A DNA stretch of 48,246 bases from Prevotellaceae bacterium (GTDB lineage Bacteria > Bacteroidota > Bacteroidia > Bacteroidales > Bacteroidaceae). The notes below the pieces were generated by a model that saw only the letters and a list, made by a program, of their open reading frames with translations, ran no database searches and had not been told where the DNA came from. Where the stretch lies: the NCBI GenBank assembly GCA_015256945.1, contig JABZLB010000019.1, positions 1 through 48,246 on the forward strand. Direction: 5' to 3'. The translations under genes and the position numbers were made by a program. The stretch's first letter is position 1. Each line of letters begins with the position of its first letter. This document shows positions 1 to 8,201 of the stretch, piece by piece.

Positions 1-51
1 CAGCACGACGGTTTTCAAGACCGTTGTAATCGACCACTCTACCATCTCTCC
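1..51 (-). tRNA. tRNA-Ser (anticodon UGA), 3' part beyond the window
   Basis: Read on the minus strand the segment starts GGAGAGATGGTAGAGTGGTC, the acceptor and D-arm of a class II serine tRNA. It continues through an anticodon arm in which CTTGAAA gives anticodon TGA. The 5' end is at position 51. The variable arm, T arm and acceptor 3' strand lie left of position 1, so the gene is cut by the window. A strong promoter lies at 92-123. Confidence 0.93.
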
Positions 52-91
52 AATATTATATGGGCCGGCTTTTAATTCTTAAAAGCGAGTG

Positions 92-123
92 CAAAAGTAT
101 TACAATTTATTGAAAACTCCAAA
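92..123 (-). promoter_or_regulatory. Promoter of tRNA-Ser
   Basis: On the minus strand, TTTG (120-123) is followed after exactly 20 bp by TACTTTTG (92-99). This is a full match to the Bacteroidetes primary-sigma consensus TTTG-N19-21-TAnnTTTG. It lies about 40 bp upstream of the mature tRNA 5' end. Confidence 0.85.
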
Positions 124-274
124 TAAAATATCTACTTTTTTTGAAATCTTATATTTTAATATTATCAAAGGTTGTAAATGTAAATGGAAATAAAAAACAC
201 TCCAAATATAAAGGTATACCATTTTAGAGAAAGAAATTGATAGTTTTCTTTATAAAAAAAGAAAAAGGGAAAGG

Positions 275-447
275 GAAATAAAAGACAATATATGGGAAAA
301 CAAGGAAAAAGGATAAATGAAAATGAGGATAGGATAAGGGAAAAGAAGGATAAGACGTTGAAAATAAAAGATAATATAAGGAAAACAAGGGAAAAGGACA
401 AAGGAAAAGAGAGGATAGGATAAGGGAAAAGAGAGAGAAGACTGTTG
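275..447. repeat. 86-bp imperfect tandem duplication in a purine-only tract
   Basis: Between about 240 and 500 the plus strand is almost entirely A and G. Within it, AAATAAAAG occurs at 276 and 362, and GGATAGGATAAGGGAAAAG at 327 and 413, so the period is 86 bp. A third, degraded start follows at about 447. The minus-strand ORFs across it are Phe/Leu/Ser runs forced by composition and are not genes. Confidence 0.8.
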
Positions 448-585
448 GAAATGGAGGATGGGATAAAGGGAAAGAGGAAAAAAGCAGATAAAAATGAAAG
501 GAAATAGCATTTTTCTATCTACTAAGATTTATTTAACAGATTGAAGAAAATATTCCTTAACACGTATAAAGCATAAACCATAGTA

Positions 586-863
586 GTACAATTTTAAATG
601 TATCAAGGTCCTAACCCGAGAGTATGAAGTAAACGATGAAAGCACAATTTCAATGGTATCAAGGTCCTAACCTGAGAGTATAAAGTAAACGATGACAGCA
701 CAATTTCAATGGTATCGAGGTCCCAACCCGAGAGTATGAAGTAAACGATGACAGCACAATTTCAATGGTATCAAGATTCCAATCCGAGAGTATGAGGTAA
801 ACTATGACAGCACAATTTCAATGGTATCAAGATTCCAACACGAGAGTGTGAAGTAAACTGTAG
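586..863. repeat. 56-bp direct tandem repeat, about 4.7 copies
   Basis: Units begin with TATCAAG or TATCGAG at 601, 657, 713, 769 and 825. The first four are exactly 56 bp long and differ at a few positions. The last breaks down after about 38 bp, and a partial unit end precedes position 601. Each unit contains GAGAGTATGAAGTAAAC and AGCACAATTTCAATGG. The unit length is not a multiple of three and no ORF spans the array, so it is non-coding. Confidence 0.95.
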
Positions 864-995
864 AGAGTGTAATATAAACGGAGAGCGTATAAAGTAATCC
901 GTGTTATGATATAATAAAATTAGCTTTATACAATTAACTATACATTATCTAAACTATTTTATTGTTAATAGAAAAAAGAAAGTTATAGCAATAAT

Positions 996-1160
996 CCTGT
1001 ATCAACAATATTTCCTAACCTACCCTGCTCTTCTTCATCAACCTCTTTGCCGAAACCATCCCCCAGTATCAACAACATTTTTCTAACCAGCCATTCTCTA
1101 TTTAACTGCTGTATAGCCAAAGCTACTGCCCTGTATCAACAATATTTCCTAACCTACCCT
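996..1160. repeat. 31-bp exact direct repeat with a degenerate middle copy
   Basis: The 31-bp block 996-1026 is repeated without change at 1130-1160, 134 bp downstream. A diverged copy starts near 1062 and shares GTATCAACAA and TTCTAACC. The copies share the pyrimidine-rich ending AACCTACCCT. Confidence 0.85.
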
Positions 1161-1191
1161 TTTCTGTTGCATTGCATAAAGAGAAGCTCGT

Positions 1192-1356
1192 GAAGCATGT
1201 GTAAAAAAGACATCTACCCCACTTTATTGCAGAAAATTTGAGAAAACACAAGGTACGAAGCCTGTGCGAATAAGGAAATCTATCCTATCAATACGCTCGG
1301 TATCTATCCCAAAGACGGCTATGAAGTCTGTACAAAAAACGTCTTCTAACCCACCC
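1192..1356. repeat. Degenerate 30-35-bp repeats in the gene-free region
   Basis: Three related blocks begin GAAGCATGTGT (1192), GAAGCCTGTGC (1257) and GAAGTCTGTAC (1323). Each continues with an A-rich stretch and ends in TCTA/TCTT followed by a C-rich pyrimidine tract. Together with the repeats further left they account for most of 52-1542. I see no gene there; the 76-codon ORF at 1264-1494 is built from these repeats. Confidence 0.55.
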
Positions 1357-1542
1357 TCTCCTATTTTATCACAAATTTTCCGTTACCAAAATACACTTTC
1401 TTTTCGATCATTCCCTCAGAATTTCTACCCATTACAGACTGTAACAGTCTATAAATCTCATATAATTAAGTTAAAATATACATTTTCGATGTAAATCTAT
1501 CATTTTTATACGAGAAAAGCAGATAAGTATATAAAAATAAAC

Positions 1543-1550
1543 TATATTTG
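1543..1550 (+). promoter_or_regulatory. -7 box of the FimB/Mfa2-like gene
   Basis: TATATTTG fits TAnnTTTG and lies 25 bp before the ATG at 1576. No clear TTTG -33 element is visible. Confidence 0.6.
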
Positions 1551-1575
1551 CAAAAACATCAAAACTTAAAAGCCA

Positions 1576-2490
1576 ATGAAACAGTCTATTAAAATTATTT
1601 TATCTCTGTGCATTACAATGACCTTCGTTCTCAGTTCCTGTCAGAAGGTAGCTATTGGACAAGAAGATGAAACAGAAACAAGGCCGGGAACCAATAAGAA
1701 AGTAACACTTACCGTCAAAGTAGCCCATATTGAATTAGTGCCTTTTGGCGATATGGCCTCAGCAAAAAAAGCTTTCCACGCTGCTACACGTACAACGAAT
1801 GTTGCCGAAACATGTCATCATCTCTGTTTTGCGTTATATAAAGATGGCAAAAGGGTGAAATATGCCAATCAGAATGCTGGCACAGAGGATTTCGGAATAG
1901 TAAAGTTACACATCGACCCAGGGAAATATAAACTATTAGTTCTTGCGCATAATGCAGATAAAAATCCTGCAACAACCGATCCTGAGCACATAGTCTTCGG
2001 GAAAGATGTCACCGACACATTCTACGAGTTTAAGGATATTGACATACAAAACACAGGCGAAATCGACGTCTCCCTCAAACGTGCTGTCGCTAAATTTCAG
2101 TTAGTAACTACCGATGTTGTCCCATCAGGATTTTCACAAATTTATTGTGTCTACACAGGAGGAGGCTCTACTTTCGATGCCGTAAAGGGAGTAGGTGTCA
2201 ATGCTGGCTCTCAATATAAAATATTCGGATTATCTGCAACCGACATCAATAAAACGAAGACACTTGAGATTTATACTTTTCCCAGAAGTGAGAATGACTC
2301 TCTTAACATGCTTGTTGAAACGTTTAATGCCAACAATGAAATCCATCGCAAGCTTTCTCTTCATGTTCCAATACGCAAGAATATGATAACACGATATACG
2401 GGAAGCCTTTTCGATGAGTCGGCTAATGAAACTTTCCATATTAACTTACAGTCGGCTGACGAATGGGAAACCCGTGAATTTAACTTCTAA
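1576..2490 (+). CDS. FimB/Mfa2-like fimbrial lipoprotein
   Basis: This is a 304-residue lipoprotein. The signal peptide ends in the lipobox VLSSC with Cys22 as the lipidation site. An acidic linker (residues 28-36) is followed by a beta-rich body. The segment around residues 165-180, with SLKRAVAKFQL, resembles the conserved strand joining the two transthyretin-like domains of Bacteroidales fimbrillin and FimB/Mfa2 proteins. Members of that family serve as anchor or accessory subunits of type V pili, exported as lipoproteins and matured by an arginine protease. It stands alone, with no mfa/fim cluster beside it; the nearest related gene is at 19007. It has its own promoter at 1543, and the upstream spacer is a long repeat-rich region. 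The lipoprotein assignment is firm; the family call rests on motif resemblance only. Confidence 0.6.
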   Translation: MKQSIKIILSLCITMTFVLSSCQKVAIGQEDETETRPGTNKKVTLTVKVAHIELVPFGDMASAKKAFHAATRTTNVAETCHHLCFALYKDGKRVKYANQNAGTEDFGIVKLHIDPGKYKLLVLAHNADKNPATTDPEHIVFGKDVTDTFYEFKDIDIQNTGEIDVSLKRAVAKFQLVTTDVVPSGFSQIYCVYTGGGSTFDAVKGVGVNAGSQYKIFGLSATDINKTKTLEIYTFPRSENDSLNMLVETFNANNEIHRKLSLHVPIRKNMITRYTGSLFDESANETFHINLQSADEWETREFNF

Positions 2491-2605
2491 TTACCAGTTA
2501 TATATAAGCCTGCAACACCCAACAACTAAAATGTTTATTCGTTTTAGTCACTTCTTGACTATCTTAAAACATCATATTACATTCCATAATCAATAATAAA
2601 AAACT

Positions 2606-2662
2606 GGCGTAATGATTATTTCGTACAACTTTCTTTATAGCCGGCTAAATGTTCATTACGCC
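2606..2662. terminator. Inverted repeat downstream of the fimbrial-like gene
   Basis: GGCGTAATGA (2606-2615) and TCATTACGCC (2653-2662) form a perfect 10-bp stem around a 37-nt loop. The loop itself holds the palindrome TAGCCGGCTA (2638-2647). An A/T-rich stretch follows. It could act as a terminator for the 1576 gene, but the long loop is atypical. Confidence 0.45.
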
Positions 2663-2723
2663 TAAAAATTAATAAAAAAAAGAATTTGTTTTCACAAATT
2701 GGTAATATATCAAAGCAAATAAC

Positions 2724-2731
2724 TACATTTG
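2724..2731 (+). promoter_or_regulatory. -7 box of pepT
   Basis: TACATTTG fits TAnnTTTG. TTGG at 2699-2702 is a possible -33 element 21 bp upstream. The inferred leader before the pepT start codon is about 125 nt. Confidence 0.65.
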
Positions 2732-2860
2732 CATATATACATTTTTAGTTGACAACATGCAACCCATTAATACGCCGGCCATATATTTCTTTATGGGAAT
2801 ATAAAGATTTCTGCCGGCAAATAATGAATAACTGCATACGGATTTTTATTTTTTCATCTT

Positions 2861-4084
2861 ATGGATATTACTGAAAGATTTATTAATTACACCAAATTCG
2901 ATACTCAGTCGGCCGAGGATTCAGAAACCGTACCGAGTACTTCCAAACAACTTATTTTTGCAAAATACCTGAAAGAAGAACTTGAAGCCGAGGGGCTAAA
3001 AGATGTAGAGATGGACGACAAGGGCTATATTTATGCCACGTTACCATCGAATACAAAAAAGAAAACTCCTACTATCGGCTTTATTTCTCATTATGATACA
3101 GCCCTTGATGCCAGTGGAGCAAACATCAAAGCACGTGTTATTCATAACTATAATGGCGGCGACATCGAGCTTTCGCCAGGTATAATCTCCAGCCCTGCAA
3201 AGTTTCCTGAGCTGCTTGCCCACAAGGGAGAAGACATCATTGTTACAGACGGCACCACCCTTTTGGGTGCCGACGATAAGGCCGGCATTGCTGAAATTGT
3301 ACAAGCCATGTGCTATTTGCGCGACCACGACGAAATAAAGCACGGCGATATTCGCGTTGCCTTCAACCCCGATGAGGAAATAGGGTGTGGTGCTCACCAT
3401 TTCAACGTAGAGAAATTTGGATGTGATTGGGCTTACACTATGGACGGAGGTGACATCGGCGACCTTGAATATGAGAACTTTAACGCTGCAGGCGCTAAGG
3501 TTACCATTAAGGGAGTAAGTGTCCACACAGGCTATGCCAAAGGGAAAATGATTAATGCCTCCCGACTTGCATGCGAATTTAACAGCTACATTCCTGAAAC
3601 AGAGATTCCCGAAACTACCGAAGGCTATCAGGGTTTCTATCACCTGACAAGTATCAACAGCCACTGTGAGGAAGCCAAATTAAGCTATATTATTCGTGAT
3701 CACGACCGTAAGAAATTCGAAGATCGCAAATACTTTATGGAGAATATTGCCCGCAAAATGAACGAAAAATATGGCGAAGGCACCGTTACCATTGAGCTGA
3801 AGGATCAGTATTACAACATGAAGGAGAAAATCGACCCTAATATGTACGTCATCGATATTGTGCTGAAGGCCATGCAGGAAACCGGAGTCACGCCGAAAGT
3901 TGAGCCTATTCGCGGTGGAACCGACGGCGCACAGCTCTCGTTCCGCGGTCTGCCCTGCCCCAATATATTCGCAGGAGGCGTCAACTTCCACGGCCCATAC
4001 GAGTTTGTCAGCGTTCAGGTGATGGAGAAAGCCGTACAGGTTATCACCCGAATTTGCGAAATAACAGGCACTTTCAACGATTAA
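2861..4084 (+). CDS. pepT: Peptidase T (tripeptide aminopeptidase)
   Basis: PepT is a cytosolic di-zinc aminopeptidase of family M20B that removes the N-terminal residue of tripeptides. The 407-residue length is normal. Metal-site motifs are in order: HYDT with His77 and Asp79, GADDKAG with the bridging Asp near 138-139, NPDEEIG with the catalytic and zinc-binding Glu172/Glu173, MDGGDIG with Asp195, and NFHGPYEF near the C terminus with the last histidine. The central lid or dimerisation domain begins after residue 205. It has its own promoter at 2724 and probably forms a single-gene transcription unit. In an asaccharolytic or peptide-using anaerobe it would supply amino acids from imported peptides; that is inferred from the family. 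No irregularity is seen. Confidence 0.96.
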   Translation: MDITERFINYTKFDTQSAEDSETVPSTSKQLIFAKYLKEELEAEGLKDVEMDDKGYIYATLPSNTKKKTPTIGFISHYDTALDASGANIKARVIHNYNGGDIELSPGIISSPAKFPELLAHKGEDIIVTDGTTLLGADDKAGIAEIVQAMCYLRDHDEIKHGDIRVAFNPDEEIGCGAHHFNVEKFGCDWAYTMDGGDIGDLEYENFNAAGAKVTIKGVSVHTGYAKGKMINASRLACEFNSYIPETEIPETTEGYQGFYHLTSINSHCEEAKLSYIIRDHDRKKFEDRKYFMENIARKMNEKYGEGTVTIELKDQYYNMKEKIDPNMYVIDIVLKAMQETGVTPKVEPIRGGTDGAQLSFRGLPCPNIFAGGVNFHGPYEFVSVQVMEKAVQVITRICEITGTFND

Positions 4085-4093
4085 TTCCCACCG

Positions 4094-4173
4094 AAAGGTA
4101 AAAGGACTGACGACTAAATGAGGGTTTCATCATCCCACGTAACCGCTCTGTCATCGTCCGTCTTTTTACCTTT
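4094..4173 (+). terminator. Long imperfect stem downstream of pepT
   Basis: The arm at 4094-4114 (AAAGGTAAAAGGACTGACGA) pairs imperfectly with 4150-4173, which ends GTCTTTTTACCTTT. This gives a roughly 20-bp stem just after the pepT stop. Pyrimidine-rich sequence with several TTTTACC motifs follows up to the next gene. Confidence 0.4.
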
Positions 4174-4244
4174 TATTTTCTTCAATAGGTTCACTTCGCA
4201 TTGTTTACCTCTTTACTTTTTTACCCTTTTACTTTTAAACACCA

Positions 4245-6497
4245 TTGGCATCGCTTCCCGAACTTGTCAAAGATCTGGCCTTAATTCTGATTGTTGCCAG
4301 TATAGTTACCCTTATTTTTAAGAAATTACGCCAACCCTTAGTGCTGGGATATATCGTGGCCGGCTTCATAGTGTCGCCGCACATGCCCCTTACCATGTCA
4401 GTAATCGACAAGGAGAACATCCACACCTGGGCAGATATTGGCGTTATGTTCCTGCTTTTCTCGTTAGGATTAGACTTTTCCATCAAAAAGATTCTGAAGA
4501 TGGGCGTCTCCCCTTTCATCTCTGCCATCATCATTGTATTCTCTATGATGATGCTCGGCATGCTCACAGGTCATGCCTTTTCCTGGAGTAAAATGGATTG
4601 TATATTTCTTGGAGGTATGATGGCCATGTCGTCAACCACCATTATTTACAAGGCTTTCGACGATATGGGACTGCGACAACAACGCTTTGCAGGGCTTGTC
4701 ATGAGCGTGCTTATCCTCGAAGACATCCTGGCAATAGTCATGATGGTAATGCTCTCGGCTATTGCATCGGGGAACAATCCCGATGGCGGGCAGATGCTCG
4801 GCTCGGTAATTAAGATAGGCTTTTTCCTTGTATTATGGTTCGTTGTGGGGCTTTTTGCCATACCTACCTTCCTGCGTCACACGCGCAAACTAATGAGCAG
4901 CGAAACCATGATCATCGTAGCCCTTGGCCTTTGCTGCGCTATGGCCTGGATTTCATCGAGCGTAGGGTTCAGCTCTGCTTTCGGTGCTTTCGTTATGGGC
5001 AGCATATTAGCCGAAACCATTGAGGCTGATAAGATTATACGTCTTGTCGAACCCGTCAAGAATTTATTCGGTGCAATATTCTTCGTTTCGGTGGGCATGC
5101 TCGTCGATCCTAAAATTCTTGTAGCTTATGCCCTGCCTATCGGCGTACTCGTTATAGCCATATTGGCAGGTCAGGCCATTTTTGGCACCCTCGGATTCAT
5201 GCTTAGCGGCCAGCCTCTGAAAACAGCAATGCGCTGTGGTTTCTCTATGGCACAGATAGGAGAATTTGCTTTTATCATTGCTTCTTTGGGGTTGTCATTA
5301 GGCGTTATCAGCGAATTTCTATACCCTGTTGTGGTTGCAGTGAGTGTTATTACAACCTTTCTCACGCCCTATATGATTCGTGCGGCTGCACCTTGCTACA
5401 CTTTTCTCGAACAGCATTTGCCCAAACGTTGGCTACGCCGGCTCAACCACATGGGTACAGAACATCAGGCTTCGGCTGCCGAAAAAGGCTTGTGGCAGCG
5501 CCTGCTCAAAAAGATGGCGCTCAACACGCTTATATATTCCATCCTCATTACGGCCATAACGGCTGTTATGCTCACCTTTTTCCTGCCTTTTATCCGACAT
5601 CTTCTGCCCCACTGGTGGGCCAATGGCACATGCGGTGTGCTCACACTGATGTTTATTGCACCCTTTATGCGTGCACTTATCATGAAGAATAACCATAGCG
5701 ACGAATTCAGAACCCTGTGGATTGAAAGCCGTATGAACCGCCTGCCGCTTATATTTACTATCCTCGTGCGCGTAGCTATTGCCGCGGCTTTCCTGTTCTA
5801 TATCTGCAACTATCTGGCACGCTTTGCCAACGCCATCGTTATTACACTGGCACTTACAGCCATTGTTCTGATGGTACTTTCGCGCGGATTGAAGAGCCGT
5901 TCCATCCGTCTCGAACGACTTTTCATTAAGAATTTGAACAGTAGGGAGATTGAAGCCGAGGTTACAGGCAAAAGAAAGCCCATGTTCGAAGGTCACCTTC
6001 TCGACCGCGATATTCACATTTCCGATTTCGTTGTGCCTGAAAATTCAACCTGGGCAGGACAAAGTCTGGGGCAAATTGAGTTCAGAAACCGCTTCGGTGT
6101 GCACGTAAGCAGCATTCTTCGTGGCTATCAACGTTTGAACATTCCGGGCGGCGACTGCATTATTTTCCCCGGCGACCGACTGCAGGTTATTGGTAACGAT
6201 GAGCAACTTCAGCAATTCGGGCGTGCACTCAACGGCGAAACTATTCCTGAAGACGAGCGCATTGAAGATCGTGAAATGAAGTTGCAGAAGTTTGTTATCT
6301 CCTCGCGAAGTCCGCTGATAGGTAAGAATTTACAAAACAGCAGAATACGCGAACAGTATAATTGTATGGTGGTAGGTATAGAAGAAGGACAGCGTCATCT
6401 TACCATGGTGAATCCCTCTCATGTTTTTTGTGCCGGTGACATCGTGTGGTTAGTAGGCGAAAACCATTCGCTGGCAGCCTTAACTACCATTGTTTAG
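4245..6497 (+). CDS. Cation:proton antiporter of the KefB/CPA2 type with two TrkA-C domains
   Basis: Residues 1-385 form the membrane antiporter core, with the N-terminal signature around LVLGYIVAGF (33-41) and the conserved aspartate in LEDILAI (Asp160). A second group of membrane helices lies at about 425-480 and 500-545. Two TrkA-C (RCK-C) domains follow at about 595-660 and 680-748. The nucleotide-binding TrkA-N domain of classical KefB/KefC is absent. The protein should exchange K+ or Na+ for protons at the inner membrane. No ATG fits the N terminus: the frame is closed by a stop at 4236-4238 and the family-like sequence (A)SLPELVKDLAL begins straight after, so the TTG at 4245 is the best start. 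It converges on the minus-strand gene at 6636. Confidence 0.88.
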   Translation: MASLPELVKDLALILIVASIVTLIFKKLRQPLVLGYIVAGFIVSPHMPLTMSVIDKENIHTWADIGVMFLLFSLGLDFSIKKILKMGVSPFISAIIIVFSMMMLGMLTGHAFSWSKMDCIFLGGMMAMSSTTIIYKAFDDMGLRQQRFAGLVMSVLILEDILAIVMMVMLSAIASGNNPDGGQMLGSVIKIGFFLVLWFVVGLFAIPTFLRHTRKLMSSETMIIVALGLCCAMAWISSSVGFSSAFGAFVMGSILAETIEADKIIRLVEPVKNLFGAIFFVSVGMLVDPKILVAYALPIGVLVIAILAGQAIFGTLGFMLSGQPLKTAMRCGFSMAQIGEFAFIIASLGLSLGVISEFLYPVVVAVSVITTFLTPYMIRAAAPCYTFLEQHLPKRWLRRLNHMGTEHQASAAEKGLWQRLLKKMALNTLIYSILITAITAVMLTFFLPFIRHLLPHWWANGTCGVLTLMFIAPFMRALIMKNNHSDEFRTLWIESRMNRLPLIFTILVRVAIAAAFLFYICNYLARFANAIVITLALTAIVLMVLSRGLKSRSIRLERLFIKNLNSREIEAEVTGKRKPMFEGHLLDRDIHISDFVVPENSTWAGQSLGQIEFRNRFGVHVSSILRGYQRLNIPGGDCIIFPGDRLQVIGNDEQLQQFGRALNGETIPEDERIEDREMKLQKFVISSRSPLIGKNLQNSRIREQYNCMVVGIEEGQRHLTMVNPSHVFCAGDIVWLVGENHSLAALTTIV

Positions 6498-6520
6498 CAC
6501 GTAATTGTACTAACTTATAA

Positions 6521-6642
6521 CCTTATTGTATGGCTTTCCATGCAATAAAGGTCATTATACGGCGGCCGTCAGCAACATTGTTGACGGCCGCCACACTATA
6601 TGTATGACGATCGTCAGCCGTGCTGCTGACGGCCGTCATACA
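6521..6642. terminator. Three consecutive hairpins between convergent genes
   Basis: Hairpin 1 (6521-6551) pairs CCTTATTGTATGG with CCATGCAATAAAGG. Hairpin 2 (6561-6592) pairs GGCGGCCGTCA with TGACGGCCGCC. Hairpin 3 (6601-6642) pairs TGTATGACGATCGTCAGC with GCTGACGGCCGTCATACA. Hairpins 2 and 3 are related in sequence, with centres about 45 bp apart. Hairpin 3 includes the stop codon (6636-6638) of the minus-strand gene. The likely role is bidirectional termination. Confidence 0.75.
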
Positions 6643-7346
6643 ACAACATTAAAATCGTTATACCTTCGATGTTTCTCCCAAAGATCGTTAAGTTTAGCCA
6701 ATAATTGCTTTGGCGTTCCATCATATCGGGTAGTATTTATCACAAAACAGGCTCCTGTAACCTTATATACGATACGCATCATCATACGGCGAAGCGGATT
6801 GTTTATACCTTCTATATAAGCCGGTGTATTACGCAACCGTATGATAATAAAAGGCATACTGTCCATCAAAGTCAGCTCTGTGATGTCGCGCCAACAAAGC
6901 TCATCGCCTTTCCCGGTGTAAAGATAACGCTCGTTATATTTCATATCTCTGAACAAATGCAGGGCTCTCCGTACCGACCACAGCAGCAAAAGCATGCACC
7001 ACGGCACATCAATAAATAAGGCTATCCAGCTAATCAGGCCAATAAAAAAGGGGAAACGGGCTGAAACTAACGGCAGTCGCATAGCTGTAAACCACAATAA
7101 CGGCGCTATCAGCAAGCCCATTAAGGCTATAAGCCACGGACGCTTTCGCCAGCGTAACAGTGTGGCTTGCCCTATCAGTACGATATAAGCTGAGAAACAA
7201 AATATAACCAAATTGTCAAGCGAAAAGCTTTTCTGGTGGCAAACCGCAGCCCACATACCAAAGGCCCCAAACGCAATGATAAGCAATGATGAGCCTTTAT
7301 CACAAAGTTTATCGAAAAACTTTTCTATTGATTTCTTCTTACCCAT
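6636..7346 (-). CDS. Membrane protein of unknown function
   Basis: I do not recognise the 236-residue product with confidence. A charged N terminus (MGKKKSIEKFFDKL) is followed by four hydrophobic segments at about 19-34, 44-62, 70-90 and 96-122. A soluble C-terminal domain of about 105 residues contains the pattern GDELCWRDITEL...IIIRLRN. That layout, membrane helices then a PH-like beta domain with W-x-D-I-x-x-L, recalls the STM3941-like family; this is a resemblance only. The -7 box TATATTTG at 7362-7369 leaves a leader of roughly 10-15 nt. The gene is divergent from the one at 7460 and its stop codon sits in a terminator hairpin. Confidence 0.75.
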   Translation of the reverse strand: MGKKKSIEKFFDKLCDKGSSLLIIAFGAFGMWAAVCHQKSFSLDNLVIFCFSAYIVLIGQATLLRWRKRPWLIALMGLLIAPLLWFTAMRLPLVSARFPFFIGLISWIALFIDVPWCMLLLLWSVRRALHLFRDMKYNERYLYTGKGDELCWRDITELTLMDSMPFIIIRLRNTPAYIEGINNPLRRMMMRIVYKVTGACFVINTTRYDGTPKQLLAKLNDLWEKHRRYNDFNVVV

Positions 7347-7361
7347 AGATCATTTTTATTG

Positions 7362-7369
7362 CAAATATA
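7362..7369 (-). promoter_or_regulatory. -7 box of the 7346 minus-strand gene
   Basis: TATATTTG on the minus strand. A TTTG at 7392-7395 lies 22 bp upstream and may serve as the -33 element. Confidence 0.65.
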
Positions 7370-7423
7370 CCCATTTTATCAATATTTCAGGCAAACACAA
7401 ACCATGTACTGGTCAAAAAACAC

Positions 7424-7431
7424 TACCTTTG
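7424..7431 (+). promoter_or_regulatory. -7 box of the 7460 gene
   Basis: TACCTTTG fits TAnnTTTG and lies 28 bp before the ATG at 7460. No good -33 match is seen. Confidence 0.6.
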
Positions 7432-7459
7432 CAAGTGAACCTTCATCACATAAAAAACA

Positions 7460-8140
7460 ATGGATACAAATTATTTTCCCATTCGTTTCTTTGAAACTGA
7501 CAGGAAAGAAATGAAGATCGTAAACTTTGCTTTCTGGGGCACAGTTGTGCTTTCATTCTATTTTCAGGCATTCTTGCCATTTTTAAACGAACACGGAGGC
7601 AACGTTCTTGTGATGCTGTTTGCCCCATTACTTACCAACAATTTTTTTATAGCATTCCTGTCAATCGTCTATCTGGCTTTTACAGCCTTGCTTTATAATG
7701 CCGTTCGTATACAATTAAGGCAACGCAATTCGTGGGCACAATGGGCATGTATGGCGGCTATTGGTGCTATCGTAATAAGCTCTTTGATAAATCTTATTAC
7801 GCTCATCTCTATGGGTATATCACCTTTTGTTTACAACCGCATATCGTTCTCCCTCATTACCGTGACCACCGTATTCAGGCTTTTTACAAATATTGCCTTG
7901 CTGGTATTATCTGTTTTCCTTACATACAGGGGCAGGGTGTGGCTGCGGGCAGCAGGTATTGTTTATATCGTCAGCTTCATAGCCGGAATACTTCTGGGAG
8001 AAATCGGTTTGTTCTTCAATCATATTCTTCTGCAGGTTGTGCCATATATTAGTATGCTTCTCAACCTGTCATTTCTGCTTTTCTTACGTTTGAGCTTTAA
8101 GCCCGTAGCGAAGAGCTCTGATGAAAGCTGTGCAGCATAG
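7460..8140 (+). CDS. Polytopic membrane protein of unknown function
   Basis: The 226-residue product has about six hydrophobic segments: residues 20-38, 48-72, 92-112, 122-150, 159-178 and 183-212. Loops are short and the C terminus is hydrophilic (PVAKSSDESCAA). No catalytic motif or known family signature is visible. It is transcribed from its own promoter at 7424, divergently from the membrane protein at 6636-7346, and ends at a strong bidirectional hairpin. No function can be assigned from the sequence. Confidence 0.75.
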   Translation: MDTNYFPIRFFETDRKEMKIVNFAFWGTVVLSFYFQAFLPFLNEHGGNVLVMLFAPLLTNNFFIAFLSIVYLAFTALLYNAVRIQLRQRNSWAQWACMAAIGAIVISSLINLITLISMGISPFVYNRISFSLITVTTVFRLFTNIALLVLSVFLTYRGRVWLRAAGIVYIVSFIAGILLGEIGLFFNHILLQVVPYISMLLNLSFLLFLRLSFKPVAKSSDESCAA

Positions 8141-8201
8141 ACTGCTGGTAATCATAACATATACTGTTTTTACAGATAAAAGCCAGGAAATAATATAAAC
8201 G

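Noticed and set aside
165..510. Two minus-strand ORFs of 78 and 86 codons
   Set aside because: They are runs of Phe, Leu, Ser and Pro forced by the purine-only plus strand, cross the 86-bp duplication and have no promoter or family likeness.
1264..1494. 76-codon plus-strand ORF
   Set aside because: It is made of the degenerate repeats of the spacer, with GTG start, unlikely codon use and no -7 box.
1..1575. Integrated element at the tRNA-Ser gene
   Set aside because: The repeat region lies on the 5' side of the tRNA, not the 3' side where integrases insert, and no integrase or duplicated tRNA end is seen.
3041..3664. 207-codon ORF antisense to pepT
   Set aside because: It is a shadow of a well-supported gene, with no motif or promoter of its own.
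5433..6017. 194-codon ORF antisense to the KefB-type gene
   Set aside because: Its composition (Cys, His, Gln-rich without secondary structure pattern) is that of an antisense frame.
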